Of a stretch of 27,723 bases of DNA, positions 15,771 through 23,141 are shown in pieces (position 1 is the first letter of the stretch; every line of letters begins with the position of its first letter). The position numbers were made by a program, and so were the translations under genes. The notes under the pieces were generated by a model. It searched no databases and was not told where the DNA came from. It saw only the letters and a list, made by a program, of their open reading frames with translations. Origin of the DNA: an uncultured Bacteroidales bacterium (GTDB lineage: Bacteria; Bacteroidota; Bacteroidia; Bacteroidales; Muribaculaceae); contig UQMZ01000045.1 in the NCBI GenBank assembly GCA_900542185.1, forward strand, positions 1 through 27,723. The letters run 5' to 3'.

Positions 15771-16199
15771 ATTATATAGCTATCCGAATACGAATGCCAG
15801 TCTCCGAAAGGGGTCAGAGGATTTTTGGGTCAGCGGATTTTTTTGACGGCGAGGACGCAGTCACTCCAGTCAATGTAATCTGCATGTCATTGGAGATAAT
15901 TCGCAATTCGGGCCTCTGTATCCGCAGCCACTGGAGGGGTGGCGTCCACGCCGCCCTCATGTAGATACCCGCAACGCTCATCAGTAGGGTACAACCATTA
16001 ATTTCTATTGTCAGAATTTAATTATTACGGGTCATAATCCCTATTTAACATAATAGCAATTATGACCTGTTTACTTATCCGTTAATTTCTCTCTTATACA
16101 TTTTAAATACATTTCTGTTTCGACTAAGGAGACCGCAGCTTTAACTTTCTCTTTCTGGAATTCGTCAGGCTTTTGTCAGAATCATGTATTCTTTCAACA
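15771..16199. other. 429-bp stretch without a convincing gene
   Basis: Between the tRNA terminator and the 3' end of uvrA I find no intact gene. The first part (about 15811-15990) is richer in GC than its surroundings and starts with a tandem 16-bp repeat. Reading frames on the minus strand are short or interrupted (a 55-codon frame at 15814-15981; another frame has stops after IANYLQ and AVKKIR). It may be the remnant of a mobile element. The rest (15991-16199) is AT-rich and holds one 9-bp inverted repeat, ggtcataat at 16030-16038 with attatgacc at 16059-16067. Confidence 0.6.
15811..15842. repeat. tandem 16-bp direct repeat, possible IS end
   Basis: gggtcagaggattttt (15811-15826) is followed directly by gggtcagcggattttt (15827-15842), with one mismatch. 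Multiple short repeats of a GG-TCAG-TTTTT kind are what ends of IS21-family elements look like, so this may be a leftover terminus. That link is inference; no transposase gene is visible beside it. Confidence 0.55.
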
Positions 16200-19034
16200 C
16201 TACAGTTCTTTAGCTAAATATTCCGTTGTCGGCGTCTTGATCTTGATTATCTCCTCAGGTGTACCTGTCGCAACAATAGTTCCTCCGTCTCGACCGCCGC
16301 CGGGTCCAAGATCTATTATATAGTCGGCGCTCTTGATCACATCCATATTGTGCTCTATCACAATCATGGTGTTACCCTTGTCCACAAGTTTGTTTATTAC
16401 CTTCAACAATACACGGATATCCTCGAAATGCAATCCTGTCGTAGGTTCGTCAAGTATAAACACGGTCTTACCTGTGTCTTTCTTAGCCAATTCCGTCGCA
16501 AGCTTCACGCGCTGGTTCTCGCCGCCGCTCAATGTGCTGGACGGTTGACCGAGCTTCAAGTACCCCAGACCGATATCCTGCAACACCTTGATTTTCTTCA
16601 AGATGACCGGCACATTTGCAAAGAATTCAACTGCTTGGTTCACAGTCATTTCTAATACGTCCGATATAGATTTCCCTTTATATCTGACTTCAAGGGTCTC
16701 TCTATTGTATCGTTTGCCGTGGCATTCTTCGCAGGGCACCAGGACATCAGGTAGGAAATTCATTTCTATTGTCCTGTAACCGTTGCCTTTACACGTTTCG
16801 CAACGCCCGCCGGACACATTGAAGGAAAACCGACCCGGTTTGTAGCCTCTTATCTGCGATTCCGGCAACTCGACAAACAGTTTCCTGATATCGGCAAACA
16901 CCCCTGTGTACGTAGCCGGATTCGATCGCGGAGAACGTCCCAAGGGAGATTGGTCTACAGTCACAATCTTATCCACATTCTCGATTCCCTGAATCTCTTT
17001 ATAAGGCAATGGTTCCTGCATGCTGCGGTAAAACTCCTTGCTAAGTATCGGCTGCAACGTACCGTTAATCAGCGATGACTTGCCACTCCCGCTGACACCT
17101 GTCACACATACAAACATTCCCAAAGGCAGTCTAAGATCCACATTCTTCAGATTGTGGCCCGTTGCACCTTTCAGCTCTATATATTTGCCGTTGCCTATCC
17201 GGCGCGTTTCCGGCACTTTGATGGACTTGACACCGTTGAGATAGTCGGCCGTGAGCGTGTGCGATTTCAACATCTTCCGTGGCGTTCCCTGATACACCAC
17301 TTCCCCACCGGTCTTACCTGCACCCGGACCGATGTCGATCACATAATCCGATTCCGTCATGATGTCGCGGTCATGTTCCACAACTATTATGGAATTGCCA
17401 TTGTCGCGCAATTGTTTCAGGCTGTTTATCAGTCGCGTATTGTCGCGCTGATGCAGTCCGATTGATGGCTCGTCAAGAATGTAAAGCACGTTAACCAGCT
17501 GCGAGCCGATCTGTGTGGCGAGACGAATTCGCTGACTCTCTCCTCCGCTCAGGCTCGAACTGCTCCGGTTCAGCGACATGTAGTCCAGACCGACATCAAG
17601 CAGGAACTGCAGTCTGCTTCTGATCTCTTTCAGAATTTCTTCAGCAACAAGCCGCTTACGCTGGTCCAGCCGATCCTCGAGTCCTTGCGTCCATTCGTAT
17701 AGTTCCCGGATATCCATCCGCGACACATCGGCGATATTCTTGCCGTCGATAAAGAAATGAAGGGACGTCTTGTTAAGTCTGTCGCCATGGCATTCAGGGC
17801 ATGTGCTTCTGGAATAAAACTGTCCACTCCATTTGTTTGCCTCATAACCGGCTTCTTCGTCCTGCTGCATCTCGATGTATTTCACCAGACCTTCGTATGA
17901 TGGCGCGCGTCCCAGACCTGTATCGTTCTTGATGTCCAGTCGTGCGTCCGTACCGTTCAATATATCGTTCAATGCCTCGCGTGGCAAATCCTTTATCGGT
18001 GTCTTAAGCGTACAGCCATACAACTTGCAGATGGCCTCAATCTGCCAGAATACCATAGAATTTCTATAACGGCCTAAGGCTTCGATTCCTCCGGCATATA
18101 TGGACTTTGACCCATCGGGAATTACCTTGGCCTCATCCACCACATTCACCTCTCCTATTCCCTTGCATACCGGACAAGCTCCCTGTGGTGAATTAAACGA
18201 GAAATTATGAGGTGCAGGCTCGGGATACGACAGGCCTGTCTCCGGATCCATCAGCATTTGACTGAAATGACTCATCTCTCCCGTTTCCAGATCCATCACA
18301 GCCATCTGCTTGTCGCCTTGCTTTAAAGCCGTCTCTACCGACGACCGCAACCGTTGTGGATCTTCACCGTTGACTCGAAGACGATCAACGACCAGTTCCA
18401 CGGTATGGTTCTGATATCGGTTCAGTTTCATGCCGAATACCAGTTCCTTCAATTCTCCGTCCACGCGCACATATATGTAGCCTTTCTTGCGTAGATTCTC
18501 GAACAATTCCTTATAATGCCCCTTACGGTTCCTGACCAACGGAGCCAGGATATATATCTTCTTCCCGTTGTAGCGTTCCTGAATCATATCCTGTATGCGG
18601 TCTTTTGAATATTTGGCCATGGGCTTTCCGCTCAGATAGCTCCGGGCCTCTCCCATTCTGGCAAACAACAGACGGAAGAAGTCGTAGATCTCGGTAGTCG
18701 TACCCACGGTAGAACGCGGATTCTTGTTCACAGTCTTCTGCTCTATACTGATTACTGGGCTGAGACCTGTTATCTTATCCACATCCGGGCGTTCCATGCT
18801 GCCGAGCATATTGCGGGCATACGACGAAAATGTCTCGATATACCGACGTTGGCCTTCGGCGAATATTGTATCGAATGCAAGCGATGACTTGCCTGATCCA
18901 CTCAGACCCGTTATCACCGTAAGCGTGTTGTGAGGTATCGTGACGTCTATGTTTTTCAAGTTATGGACACGTGCGCCGTATACGTCCACGCTTCCTTCTT
19001 GCTTTATGTTTGGTTCCTTTATATTTGTTGCCAT
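16200..19034 (-). CDS. uvrA: UvrABC excision nuclease subunit A
   Basis: UvrA is the damage-recognition ATPase of nucleotide excision repair; it dimerises, binds UvrB and loads it at lesions. The 944-residue length is normal. Both ABC modules are visible: Walker A GLSGSGKSS (43-51) and GVSGSGKSS (second half), signature sequences LSGGESQRIRLA and LSGGENQRVKLA, and Walker B ILDEPSIGLHQRD and ILDEPTTGLHFED. Zinc-binding Cys pairs are present as CPVCKGIG, CPECHGDR, CETCKGNGYRTIEMNFLPDV and CEECHGKRY. It is the canonical UvrA1 form, not the shorter drug-resistance type. The start at 19034 gives the usual short N-terminal extension before VYGARVHNLKNID. The gene stands alone, with a 100-bp upstream gap that contains interleaved inverted repeats. 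Confidence 0.97.
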   Translation of the reverse strand: MATNIKEPNIKQEGSVDVYGARVHNLKNIDVTIPHNTLTVITGLSGSGKSSLAFDTIFAEGQRRYIETFSSYARNMLGSMERPDVDKITGLSPVISIEQKTVNKNPRSTVGTTTEIYDFFRLLFARMGEARSYLSGKPMAKYSKDRIQDMIQERYNGKKIYILAPLVRNRKGHYKELFENLRKKGYIYVRVDGELKELVFGMKLNRYQNHTVELVVDRLRVNGEDPQRLRSSVETALKQGDKQMAVMDLETGEMSHFSQMLMDPETGLSYPEPAPHNFSFNSPQGACPVCKGIGEVNVVDEAKVIPDGSKSIYAGGIEALGRYRNSMVFWQIEAICKLYGCTLKTPIKDLPREALNDILNGTDARLDIKNDTGLGRAPSYEGLVKYIEMQQDEEAGYEANKWSGQFYSRSTCPECHGDRLNKTSLHFFIDGKNIADVSRMDIRELYEWTQGLEDRLDQRKRLVAEEILKEIRSRLQFLLDVGLDYMSLNRSSSSLSGGESQRIRLATQIGSQLVNVLYILDEPSIGLHQRDNTRLINSLKQLRDNGNSIIVVEHDRDIMTESDYVIDIGPGAGKTGGEVVYQGTPRKMLKSHTLTADYLNGVKSIKVPETRRIGNGKYIELKGATGHNLKNVDLRLPLGMFVCVTGVSGSGKSSLINGTLQPILSKEFYRSMQEPLPYKEIQGIENVDKIVTVDQSPLGRSPRSNPATYTGVFADIRKLFVELPESQIRGYKPGRFSFNVSGGRCETCKGNGYRTIEMNFLPDVLVPCEECHGKRYNRETLEVRYKGKSISDVLEMTVNQAVEFFANVPVILKKIKVLQDIGLGYLKLGQPSSTLSGGENQRVKLATELAKKDTGKTVFILDEPTTGLHFEDIRVLLKVINKLVDKGNTMIVIEHNMDVIKSADYIIDLGPGGGRDGGTIVATGTPEEIIKIKTPTTEYLAKEL

Positions 19035-19066
19035 CTGATTCTACGCAGGTAATTTATCCGTTGTAT

Positions 19067-19114
19067 ATAACAAGTTATATGCCAAAAAATCTTGTTATGC
19101 CTTCCGTTTGGCAT
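19067..19114 (-). promoter_or_regulatory. interleaved inverted repeats in the uvrA leader (possible pseudoknot)
   Basis: Read along the uvrA transcript, ATGCCAAA (19114-19107), ATAACAAG (19098-19091), TTTGGCAT (19086-19079) and CTTGTTAT (19074-19067) occur in the order A-B-A'-B'. Both 8-bp stems are perfect, and the spacers are 8, 4 and 4 nt. This is H-type pseudoknot topology, or a pair of mutually exclusive hairpins, ending 32 nt before the start codon. Alternatively each repeat is a repressor operator in DNA. Confidence 0.5.
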
Positions 19115-19156
19115 TATTGATCCCACACATTGCCGCCTCACAATTATATTGCATAC

Positions 19157-19201
19157 AAAGAGCGGGAAGCATCCATACATGGATAAGCCTTCCCGCTCTT
19201 T
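19157..19201 (-). terminator. terminator after the NlpC/P60 gene
   Basis: aaagagcgggaag (19157-19169) and cttcccgctcttt (19189-19201) form a perfect 13-bp stem, with atcc/ggat able to extend it inside the loop. It lies about 60 bp after the stop of the minus-strand NlpC gene. The T-run on either side is short (TTT), so it may act in both directions. Confidence 0.8.
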
Positions 19202-19259
19202 ATATTCCGGTATTTATCCGAAATAATAAAACTTATATTATATAATGTTTTCCGGTATT

Positions 19260-19874
19260 TTAGTCAATCACACGGCGTGCGAAGAGAAAACGTCTGGCAT
19301 AATTGCCGGATACCTCGTTTACAGTTATACCTCGACGGGTGCTGGCGTGTATGAATTTAATTTCACCGGTTTCCGGATTAGAGGATATGCATATTCCCAC
19401 ATGGCCTACATTTCGTCCGCTACGGGGACTTGTAAAGAAAATAAGGTCTCCTTCTCGTATTTCCTTACGGTCTATCTTCGTACCCTGCGTAGACTGCATT
19501 CGCGAGCTGGGACTGAGACTGATGCCGAACTGTTTGAATACATAGCTTGAGAAGCCTGAACAATCGAAGGCATTAGGGCCTTTCATTCCATGGCGGTAAG
19601 GTTTACCGAGATGTTTCTTGGCTTCTTTAAGCAAATCCATCGCCATTGTCGGTACGGATGCGATTGTATGCTCGCGCTTCTCCACATCCTCCTTTATCAG
19701 ATTAGCTACCGACGACATGTCCATCTTGGTATTGACGTTGGCCAGTCGTTCGTGAGCCGCCTTATGAGCCGCCATCGAGCGGTTATGCTTATTACCGTTA
19801 TTTATGTTTTGTGCTATACCGGACATGGCCACGCCTGCCGCCATCAGCATACTTGCGATCAGTCTTAATTTCAT
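19260..19874 (-). CDS. secreted NlpC/P60 peptidoglycan hydrolase
   Basis: This 204-residue protein has an N-terminal signal peptide (MKLRLIASMLMAAGVAMSGIA, cleavage likely near 21-22), a low-complexity His/Ala/Asn linker (23-70) and an NlpC/P60 domain (about 78-200). Such domains are Cys endopeptidases that cut stem peptides of peptidoglycan, usually between D-gamma-Glu and the diamino acid. The catalytic Cys105 lies in NAFDCSGFSSYVF, His158 in GHVGI and the third polar residue, His176, in FIHAST. The KPYRHGMKGPNAFDCSG layout is typical. It should act in the periplasm or at the cell surface. It is a single-gene unit with its own perfect promoter, a leader of about 90 nt with hairpins, and a terminator. 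Confidence 0.93.
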   Translation of the reverse strand: MKLRLIASMLMAAGVAMSGIAQNINNGNKHNRSMAAHKAAHERLANVNTKMDMSSVANLIKEDVEKREHTIASVPTMAMDLLKEAKKHLGKPYRHGMKGPNAFDCSGFSSYVFKQFGISLSPSSRMQSTQGTKIDRKEIREGDLIFFTSPRSGRNVGHVGICISSNPETGEIKFIHASTRRGITVNEVSGNYARRFLFARRVID

Positions 19875-19967
19875 GTTTTTTGGTTGCTACGAATGCATCT
19901 GCTACCGAGCATTCTCGTTCCGCAGGACGGCTTCTCAATCTATAAGAATCCGTCCTTTTTGTTCTTA
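19875..19967 (-). promoter_or_regulatory. structured leader of the NlpC/P60 gene
   Basis: Between the predicted transcription start (about 19970) and the ATG at 19874 the leader can fold. aggacgg (19924-19930) pairs with ccgtcct (19950-19956), with four further pairs inside (ttct with agaa); next to it CGAG-AATG-CTCG gives a tetraloop hairpin, in competition with a GAATGC/GCATTC pairing. I cannot match it to a named riboswitch. Confidence 0.45.
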
Positions 19968-19973
19968 CGTTTG

Positions 19974-20005
19974 CAAAATTAACTAAACATTTCCATAATT
20001 CCAAA
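19974..20005 (-). promoter_or_regulatory. Bacteroidota promoter of the NlpC/P60 gene
   Basis: On the minus strand TTTG (20005-20002), a 20-nt spacer and TAATTTTG (19981-19974) match the -33/-7 consensus exactly. Transcription should start near 19970. Confidence 0.85.
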
Positions 20006-20100
20006 TGTATCCCACTCTTTTTGTGGTTATTATCAGCATTTTAAATATTATTAGCTTTTGGCACACTTTAACGAATATGTGCAAAAACCATTAAAACAGA

Positions 20101-20136
20101 AGTCCCTCACCGACTTCTGACCGCCTGTGAGGGACT
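20101..20136 (-). terminator. terminator after the type IX-like secreted protein gene
   Basis: agtccctcac (20101-20110) and gtgagggact (20127-20136) form a perfect 10-bp stem with a 16-nt loop, starting 29 bp after the stop of the minus-strand gene; TCTGTTTT follows on that strand. A second pairing, cagaagt (20097-20103) with acttctg (20113-20119), overlaps one arm and could compete with it. Confidence 0.75.
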
Positions 20137-20165
20137 ATTGAATGCAATTTTATATTAAATTATAT

Positions 20166-21467
20166 TTACTTTATAATCAGCGTTTTGTGCTTATTATCTT
20201 TAAGTACTACATAAACTCCTGCCGTATTCGGTTTTCCGGACAGTTTCTGTCCATCCAACGTATAGTATATTGCATTGGTGTCATCCGAAACAGTCATTTC
20301 CGTCACGGATGTGGGAGTCGACTGCTGGGTTACTGTCAACGTTTTATGTTCAGACTGCATTCCATATTGCTCGCTGTAATATTCCAGCGTTCCAGCGTCG
20401 CTCAGTTGAATCGGTTCGGTATATTTGGTCCATTTGTTTACCTCTGGCGCAACCTTTTCAATGCCATTTTCGTTTGACGTTGCCGGCCTCCAGTTGTAAT
20501 ACACCATTACATTCTCATTCGGTGCCACGATTGCGACATTTTCCGAAGTGCCGGTTATGTTATATGCCGTACCTGTTATCTCTGCATCACCTATCATAAC
20601 CTTAGGTCCCTCCGGTGCATCGAAGCCATAATGCTTATATAATCCAAATGTTGGGGTAACCGTGGTTATATTCTGAAATTTATTTTTACTTGCACCTATC
20701 ACTTTGTTGCTTGTTTCTACAAACGCCATTATTATATCCGTGCCGGCATCATTTGATTTAATTGTAATTTCCTTTGGATCATCACTTAGAATCAAATCAG
20801 AACCAGTTGTAGGATATGCAATATATTTATGAACTTCGGGATTAGTGAGATCGGCGCATTCCAACGAATACGCTGAGCCTAAATCATTTAATATAAGTTT
20901 ATACGGAGGATTTGTAATCACGTGGGGATATATTATATTTCTATCATCCAAGGCTAAATAATCTGTCAGTATATTCGCTTGCCCAGATGCCAGATTTGAT
21001 GCATTTCCAGTGTACCGTAAGAAATAAAACTGTTTATTGTTATTATTTACACGATTAACCATCATGTAATCATTATCTCCGGATTCCAGCTCACTTATAT
21101 CTGTCACCTTACGATATTGTCCTAATCCCGGGTCTATAACCACTAACTGATATTTAGCAGTTAACGTTTGGCTGGAATTAGGATATTTGTAAGTCGCAGT
21201 TATGTTATTGCCCTGGTTTGGCTTCAACAGTGTTACTTCTCCGGTCTTTGAATCAACGATAAAAGGCTTATCATCTCCAGCAGGACCGGAATAAGTTACA
21301 TTCTCAGAGGAAAGACTTGGATCCATCTCAAGTGTTGGAACTTGGACATAGGTCGATCCTATATACGCGAGCGCGCTTTTAGCGCTGAACTCGAATTTCA
21401 CAGTCGCTGCGTGCAGCAACATCGTTGGCAGCAGCATAAGAACTGCCAACATAAAAAGTTTCTTCAT
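20166..21467 (-). CDS. secreted multi-domain protein with type IX-like C-terminal domain
   Basis: This 433-residue protein starts with a clear signal peptide (MKKLFMLAVLMLLPTMLLHA, cleavage after Ala20). Next comes an Ig-like or cadherin-like region (22-112, with VDSKTGEVTLLKPNQGNNITATY, as in bacterial Big domains). A central region of about 115-275 begins YRKVTDISELESGD. A third region, about 285-385, contains VMVYYNWRPATSNENG and YTEPIQLSDAGTLEYYSEQYG, resembling the chitobiase/Fn3-associated repeats of Bacteroidota surface proteins. The last 35 residues (IYYTLDGQKL...AGVYVVLKDNKHKTLIIK) match the C-terminal sorting-domain pattern used by type IX secretion. It is probably exported and surface-attached or released. 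No catalytic motif is visible, so a binding or structural role is more likely. A 15-bp palindrome lies upstream. Confidence 0.8.
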   Translation of the reverse strand: MKKLFMLAVLMLLPTMLLHAATVKFEFSAKSALAYIGSTYVQVPTLEMDPSLSSENVTYSGPAGDDKPFIVDSKTGEVTLLKPNQGNNITATYKYPNSSQTLTAKYQLVVIDPGLGQYRKVTDISELESGDNDYMMVNRVNNNNKQFYFLRYTGNASNLASGQANILTDYLALDDRNIIYPHVITNPPYKLILNDLGSAYSLECADLTNPEVHKYIAYPTTGSDLILSDDPKEITIKSNDAGTDIIMAFVETSNKVIGASKNKFQNITTVTPTFGLYKHYGFDAPEGPKVMIGDAEITGTAYNITGTSENVAIVAPNENVMVYYNWRPATSNENGIEKVAPEVNKWTKYTEPIQLSDAGTLEYYSEQYGMQSEHKTLTVTQQSTPTSVTEMTVSDDTNAIYYTLDGQKLSGKPNTAGVYVVLKDNKHKTLIIK

Positions 21468-21513
21468 AGGCGTTAGTGTTGTTTAATTGTTGATAATTAT
21501 AGTGAAATCTTTA

Positions 21514-21528
21514 TGTGAAGTTCACATA
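21514..21528. promoter_or_regulatory. 15-bp palindrome upstream of the secreted protein gene
   Basis: ATGTGAA-G-TTCACAT is a perfect 7-bp inverted repeat around one base, 47-61 nt upstream of the ATG at 21467 and 21 nt after the OmpA-like gene. Such tight symmetry suggests a dimeric transcription-factor site. The halves recall CRP-type TGTGA/TCACA, but with a 3-nt rather than 6-nt centre. Confidence 0.55.
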
Positions 21529-21548
21529 CTTCAATATATGCCTTTCAA

Positions 21549-22247
21549 TCAGAAGACAATTCGACCTTTCTTGGCTTGTTCAAGCATTTTTTTGCCTGGA
21601 ACCAGATAAACCTCGAGACGGCGGTTTTTAGCGCGGTTGTTCATAGTATTGTTCTGCACCAACGGCATCTCGTCTCCGTACGAATACGGGAACAGATACC
21701 TGGTATTTGCATGTTGGTTCTCGAACCATTCAAACACTGCCTCCGAGCGTTCTTCGGTCAGCTTGTCACGATATGTCTCCGACCCCGTATTGTCAGTATG
21801 CATCACCATCAATACACGATACATATCCGGGTCCTTGAGATACCTTTTAAGCGGAGCCAGTAACTGCTGCGCCCCAGGACGGAGAGTAGTTTCGTTTGGC
21901 ATAAACAGTCTCGACGCCGGTATGGTAACCAGCAGGACTTCCTTATTGCGGAAAGTCTCGACCGTGCATCCGTTTTTCGAGTTGTATTCTTTGTTATGCA
22001 GTCTGTTGCGACCCTCTTTCTCCTGGAATTTTCTTATCAGATCCGCACTCCTGGCATCAAGTGGCACACTGTTAAGCATCTCTACGAACGACAGATCATC
22101 CAGCGCGTCATCCCGTTCCGTGTTCTGTTGAACCTGGGGCTGCGTCTGCTTGTTTCTCTGAGCCTGCACTGTTTGTGGAGCGCATACAAAAGCAAACAAA
22201 GCGCATCCTGTCAATAAATTACATATTATCTTCGATGGACTCCTCAT
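21549..22247 (-). CDS. OmpA-family peptidoglycan-binding envelope protein
   Basis: This 232-residue exported protein has a C-terminal OmpA-like domain (about 103-217) that binds peptidoglycan non-covalently. The diagnostic positions are visible: MHTDNTGSETYRDKLTEERSEAV (149-171, Asp152) and NNRAKNRRLEVYL (203-215, Arg209/210). No beta-barrel precedes it, only a linker rich in Gln and charged residues. The N-terminus can be read two ways: a lipobox LTGC with Cys15, giving a lipoprotein, or a type I signal peptide cleaved after VQA (29). The start codon lies 29 nt inside the preceding gene, which suggests translational coupling. It is the last gene of the DUF4290-murA-rimM operon. Confidence 0.88.
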   Translation of the reverse strand: MRSPSKIICNLLTGCALFAFVCAPQTVQAQRNKQTQPQVQQNTERDDALDDLSFVEMLNSVPLDARSADLIRKFQEKEGRNRLHNKEYNSKNGCTVETFRNKEVLLVTIPASRLFMPNETTLRPGAQQLLAPLKRYLKDPDMYRVLMVMHTDNTGSETYRDKLTEERSEAVFEWFENQHANTRYLFPYSYGDEMPLVQNNTMNNRAKNRRLEVYLVPGKKMLEQAKKGRIVF

Positions 22248-22551
22248 ATTCTATCTCTCCTTTCACTATCAGATCCACGTCAGCGGGATCCATCTCTATC
22301 TCCTTGTCCTTCTTAAGCTGAGCCTTCACATACTCGGATAATCGTCCCAGATCGTGCTCTTCCTCCTCGGTCACTTCCGAATTTAGGTCAAGATATCCAT
22401 TCTTCTCATACCATTCCCATATAATGTCGATAACATACAGTATCTCATCGTCATCATATAGGGCATTGATATTCTCGGGAAGTGTCTTGCGGATGAATGC
22501 TATGGCATTATCCTCGTCATATAGAGTTTCTTCGCTCATGGTCTTAATCAT
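22219..22551 (-). CDS. small acidic protein of unknown function
   Basis: I do not recognise this protein of up to 110 residues. It is strongly acidic, with no Cys, signal peptide or membrane segment, and appears helical (AIAFIRKTLPENINALYDDDEILYVIDIIWEWYEKNGYLD). It starts either at 22551 (MIKTMSEE), overlapping the rimM stop by 8 nt, or, more likely, at Met5 (22539, MSEETLYDEDN), just after that stop. Its 3' end overlaps the OmpA-like gene by 29 nt. The tight packing argues for a real gene co-expressed with rimM and ompA. A function cannot be assigned. Confidence 0.75.
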   Translation of the reverse strand: MIKTMSEETLYDEDNAIAFIRKTLPENINALYDDDEILYVIDIIWEWYEKNGYLDLNSEVTEEEEHDLGRLSEYVKAQLKKDKEIEMDPADVDLIVKGEIEYEESIEDNM

Positions 22552-23077
22552 TTAGTTTTATAAGATCCTCAGGTACGTCCACTATAATCGTTTCAGCACC
22601 TTCATCTATACTCTCTATAAAATCGTCGATAAGGGGAATAAATATCTCGCCCTTATCGCCATCCACCACCAACAGGGTGTTGATGGTCGAATCGTCTATT
22701 CTGTCCACGGTTCCAAGGTAACCTGCATTCACATCCTCAACCCGGAATCCTATAAGGTCATCGTCAAGCAGGTCACCCTCTTCTATCTCCATATACTCCG
22801 CAAGACTCTTGCGGAGTCCGTATATGGGTTTATTCACAAATGCCGTTGCTTCCTCCACGTCATCTACACCTTTAAGTTTGACCAGAAAACTGGCCGTTCC
22901 TTTAGGGCGCACGCTTTCCGCATAAAACGGCACATAAAGTCCGTCAACAGGTATCACCAGAGGGTTGCCGTCCTCAAGATATTCAGGTTCCACATCAAGC
23001 AATGCATTCAATTCACCCTTCAATGCATGCGTCTTCTGGAACTTGCCTATCTCAATTAATTCTTCCTCCTTTATCAT
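22544..23077 (-). CDS. rimM: ribosome maturation factor RimM
   Basis: RimM helps assemble the 30S subunit, binding ribosomal protein S19 through its PRC-barrel domain during maturation of the 3' domain of 16S rRNA. The 177-residue length is normal. The N-terminal RimM domain shows IGKFQKTHALKGELNA (the family's GkI..thGlkGevkv motif, about 11-27) and the hinge VKLKGVDDVEEATAFVNKPIYG (about 67-88). The C-terminal PRC-barrel begins DLLDDDLIGFRV and contains LLVVDGDKGEIFIPLIDDFIESID, the typical IPfv..fv..iD pattern. It is unusually acidic. It lies 64 bp after murA and touches the next gene, consistent with one operon. Confidence 0.95.
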   Translation of the reverse strand: MIKEEELIEIGKFQKTHALKGELNALLDVEPEYLEDGNPLVIPVDGLYVPFYAESVRPKGTASFLVKLKGVDDVEEATAFVNKPIYGLRKSLAEYMEIEEGDLLDDDLIGFRVEDVNAGYLGTVDRIDDSTINTLLVVDGDKGEIFIPLIDDFIESIDEGAETIIVDVPEDLIKLND

Positions 23078-23141
23078 CTATGGGTTATTTACATGTCTAA
23101 ATACGGGCCGATTCCTGTAGTTTACTTGAACTCGAACCTCG

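Noticed and set aside
15814..15981. 55-codon minus-strand frame in the GC-richer stretch
   Set aside because: It starts MSVAGIYMRAAWTPP, has no known motif or promoter, and overlaps the tandem repeats. It is more likely chance or a remnant.
16030..16067. 9-bp inverted repeat as the uvrA terminator
   Set aside because: The stem is AT-rich with a 20-nt loop, no T-run follows on the minus strand, and it lies more than 130 bp past the stop.
19875..19970. c-di-AMP (ydaO) riboswitch ahead of the NlpC/P60 gene
   Set aside because: That class does control wall hydrolases, but I cannot find its conserved core here and the leader is short for it.
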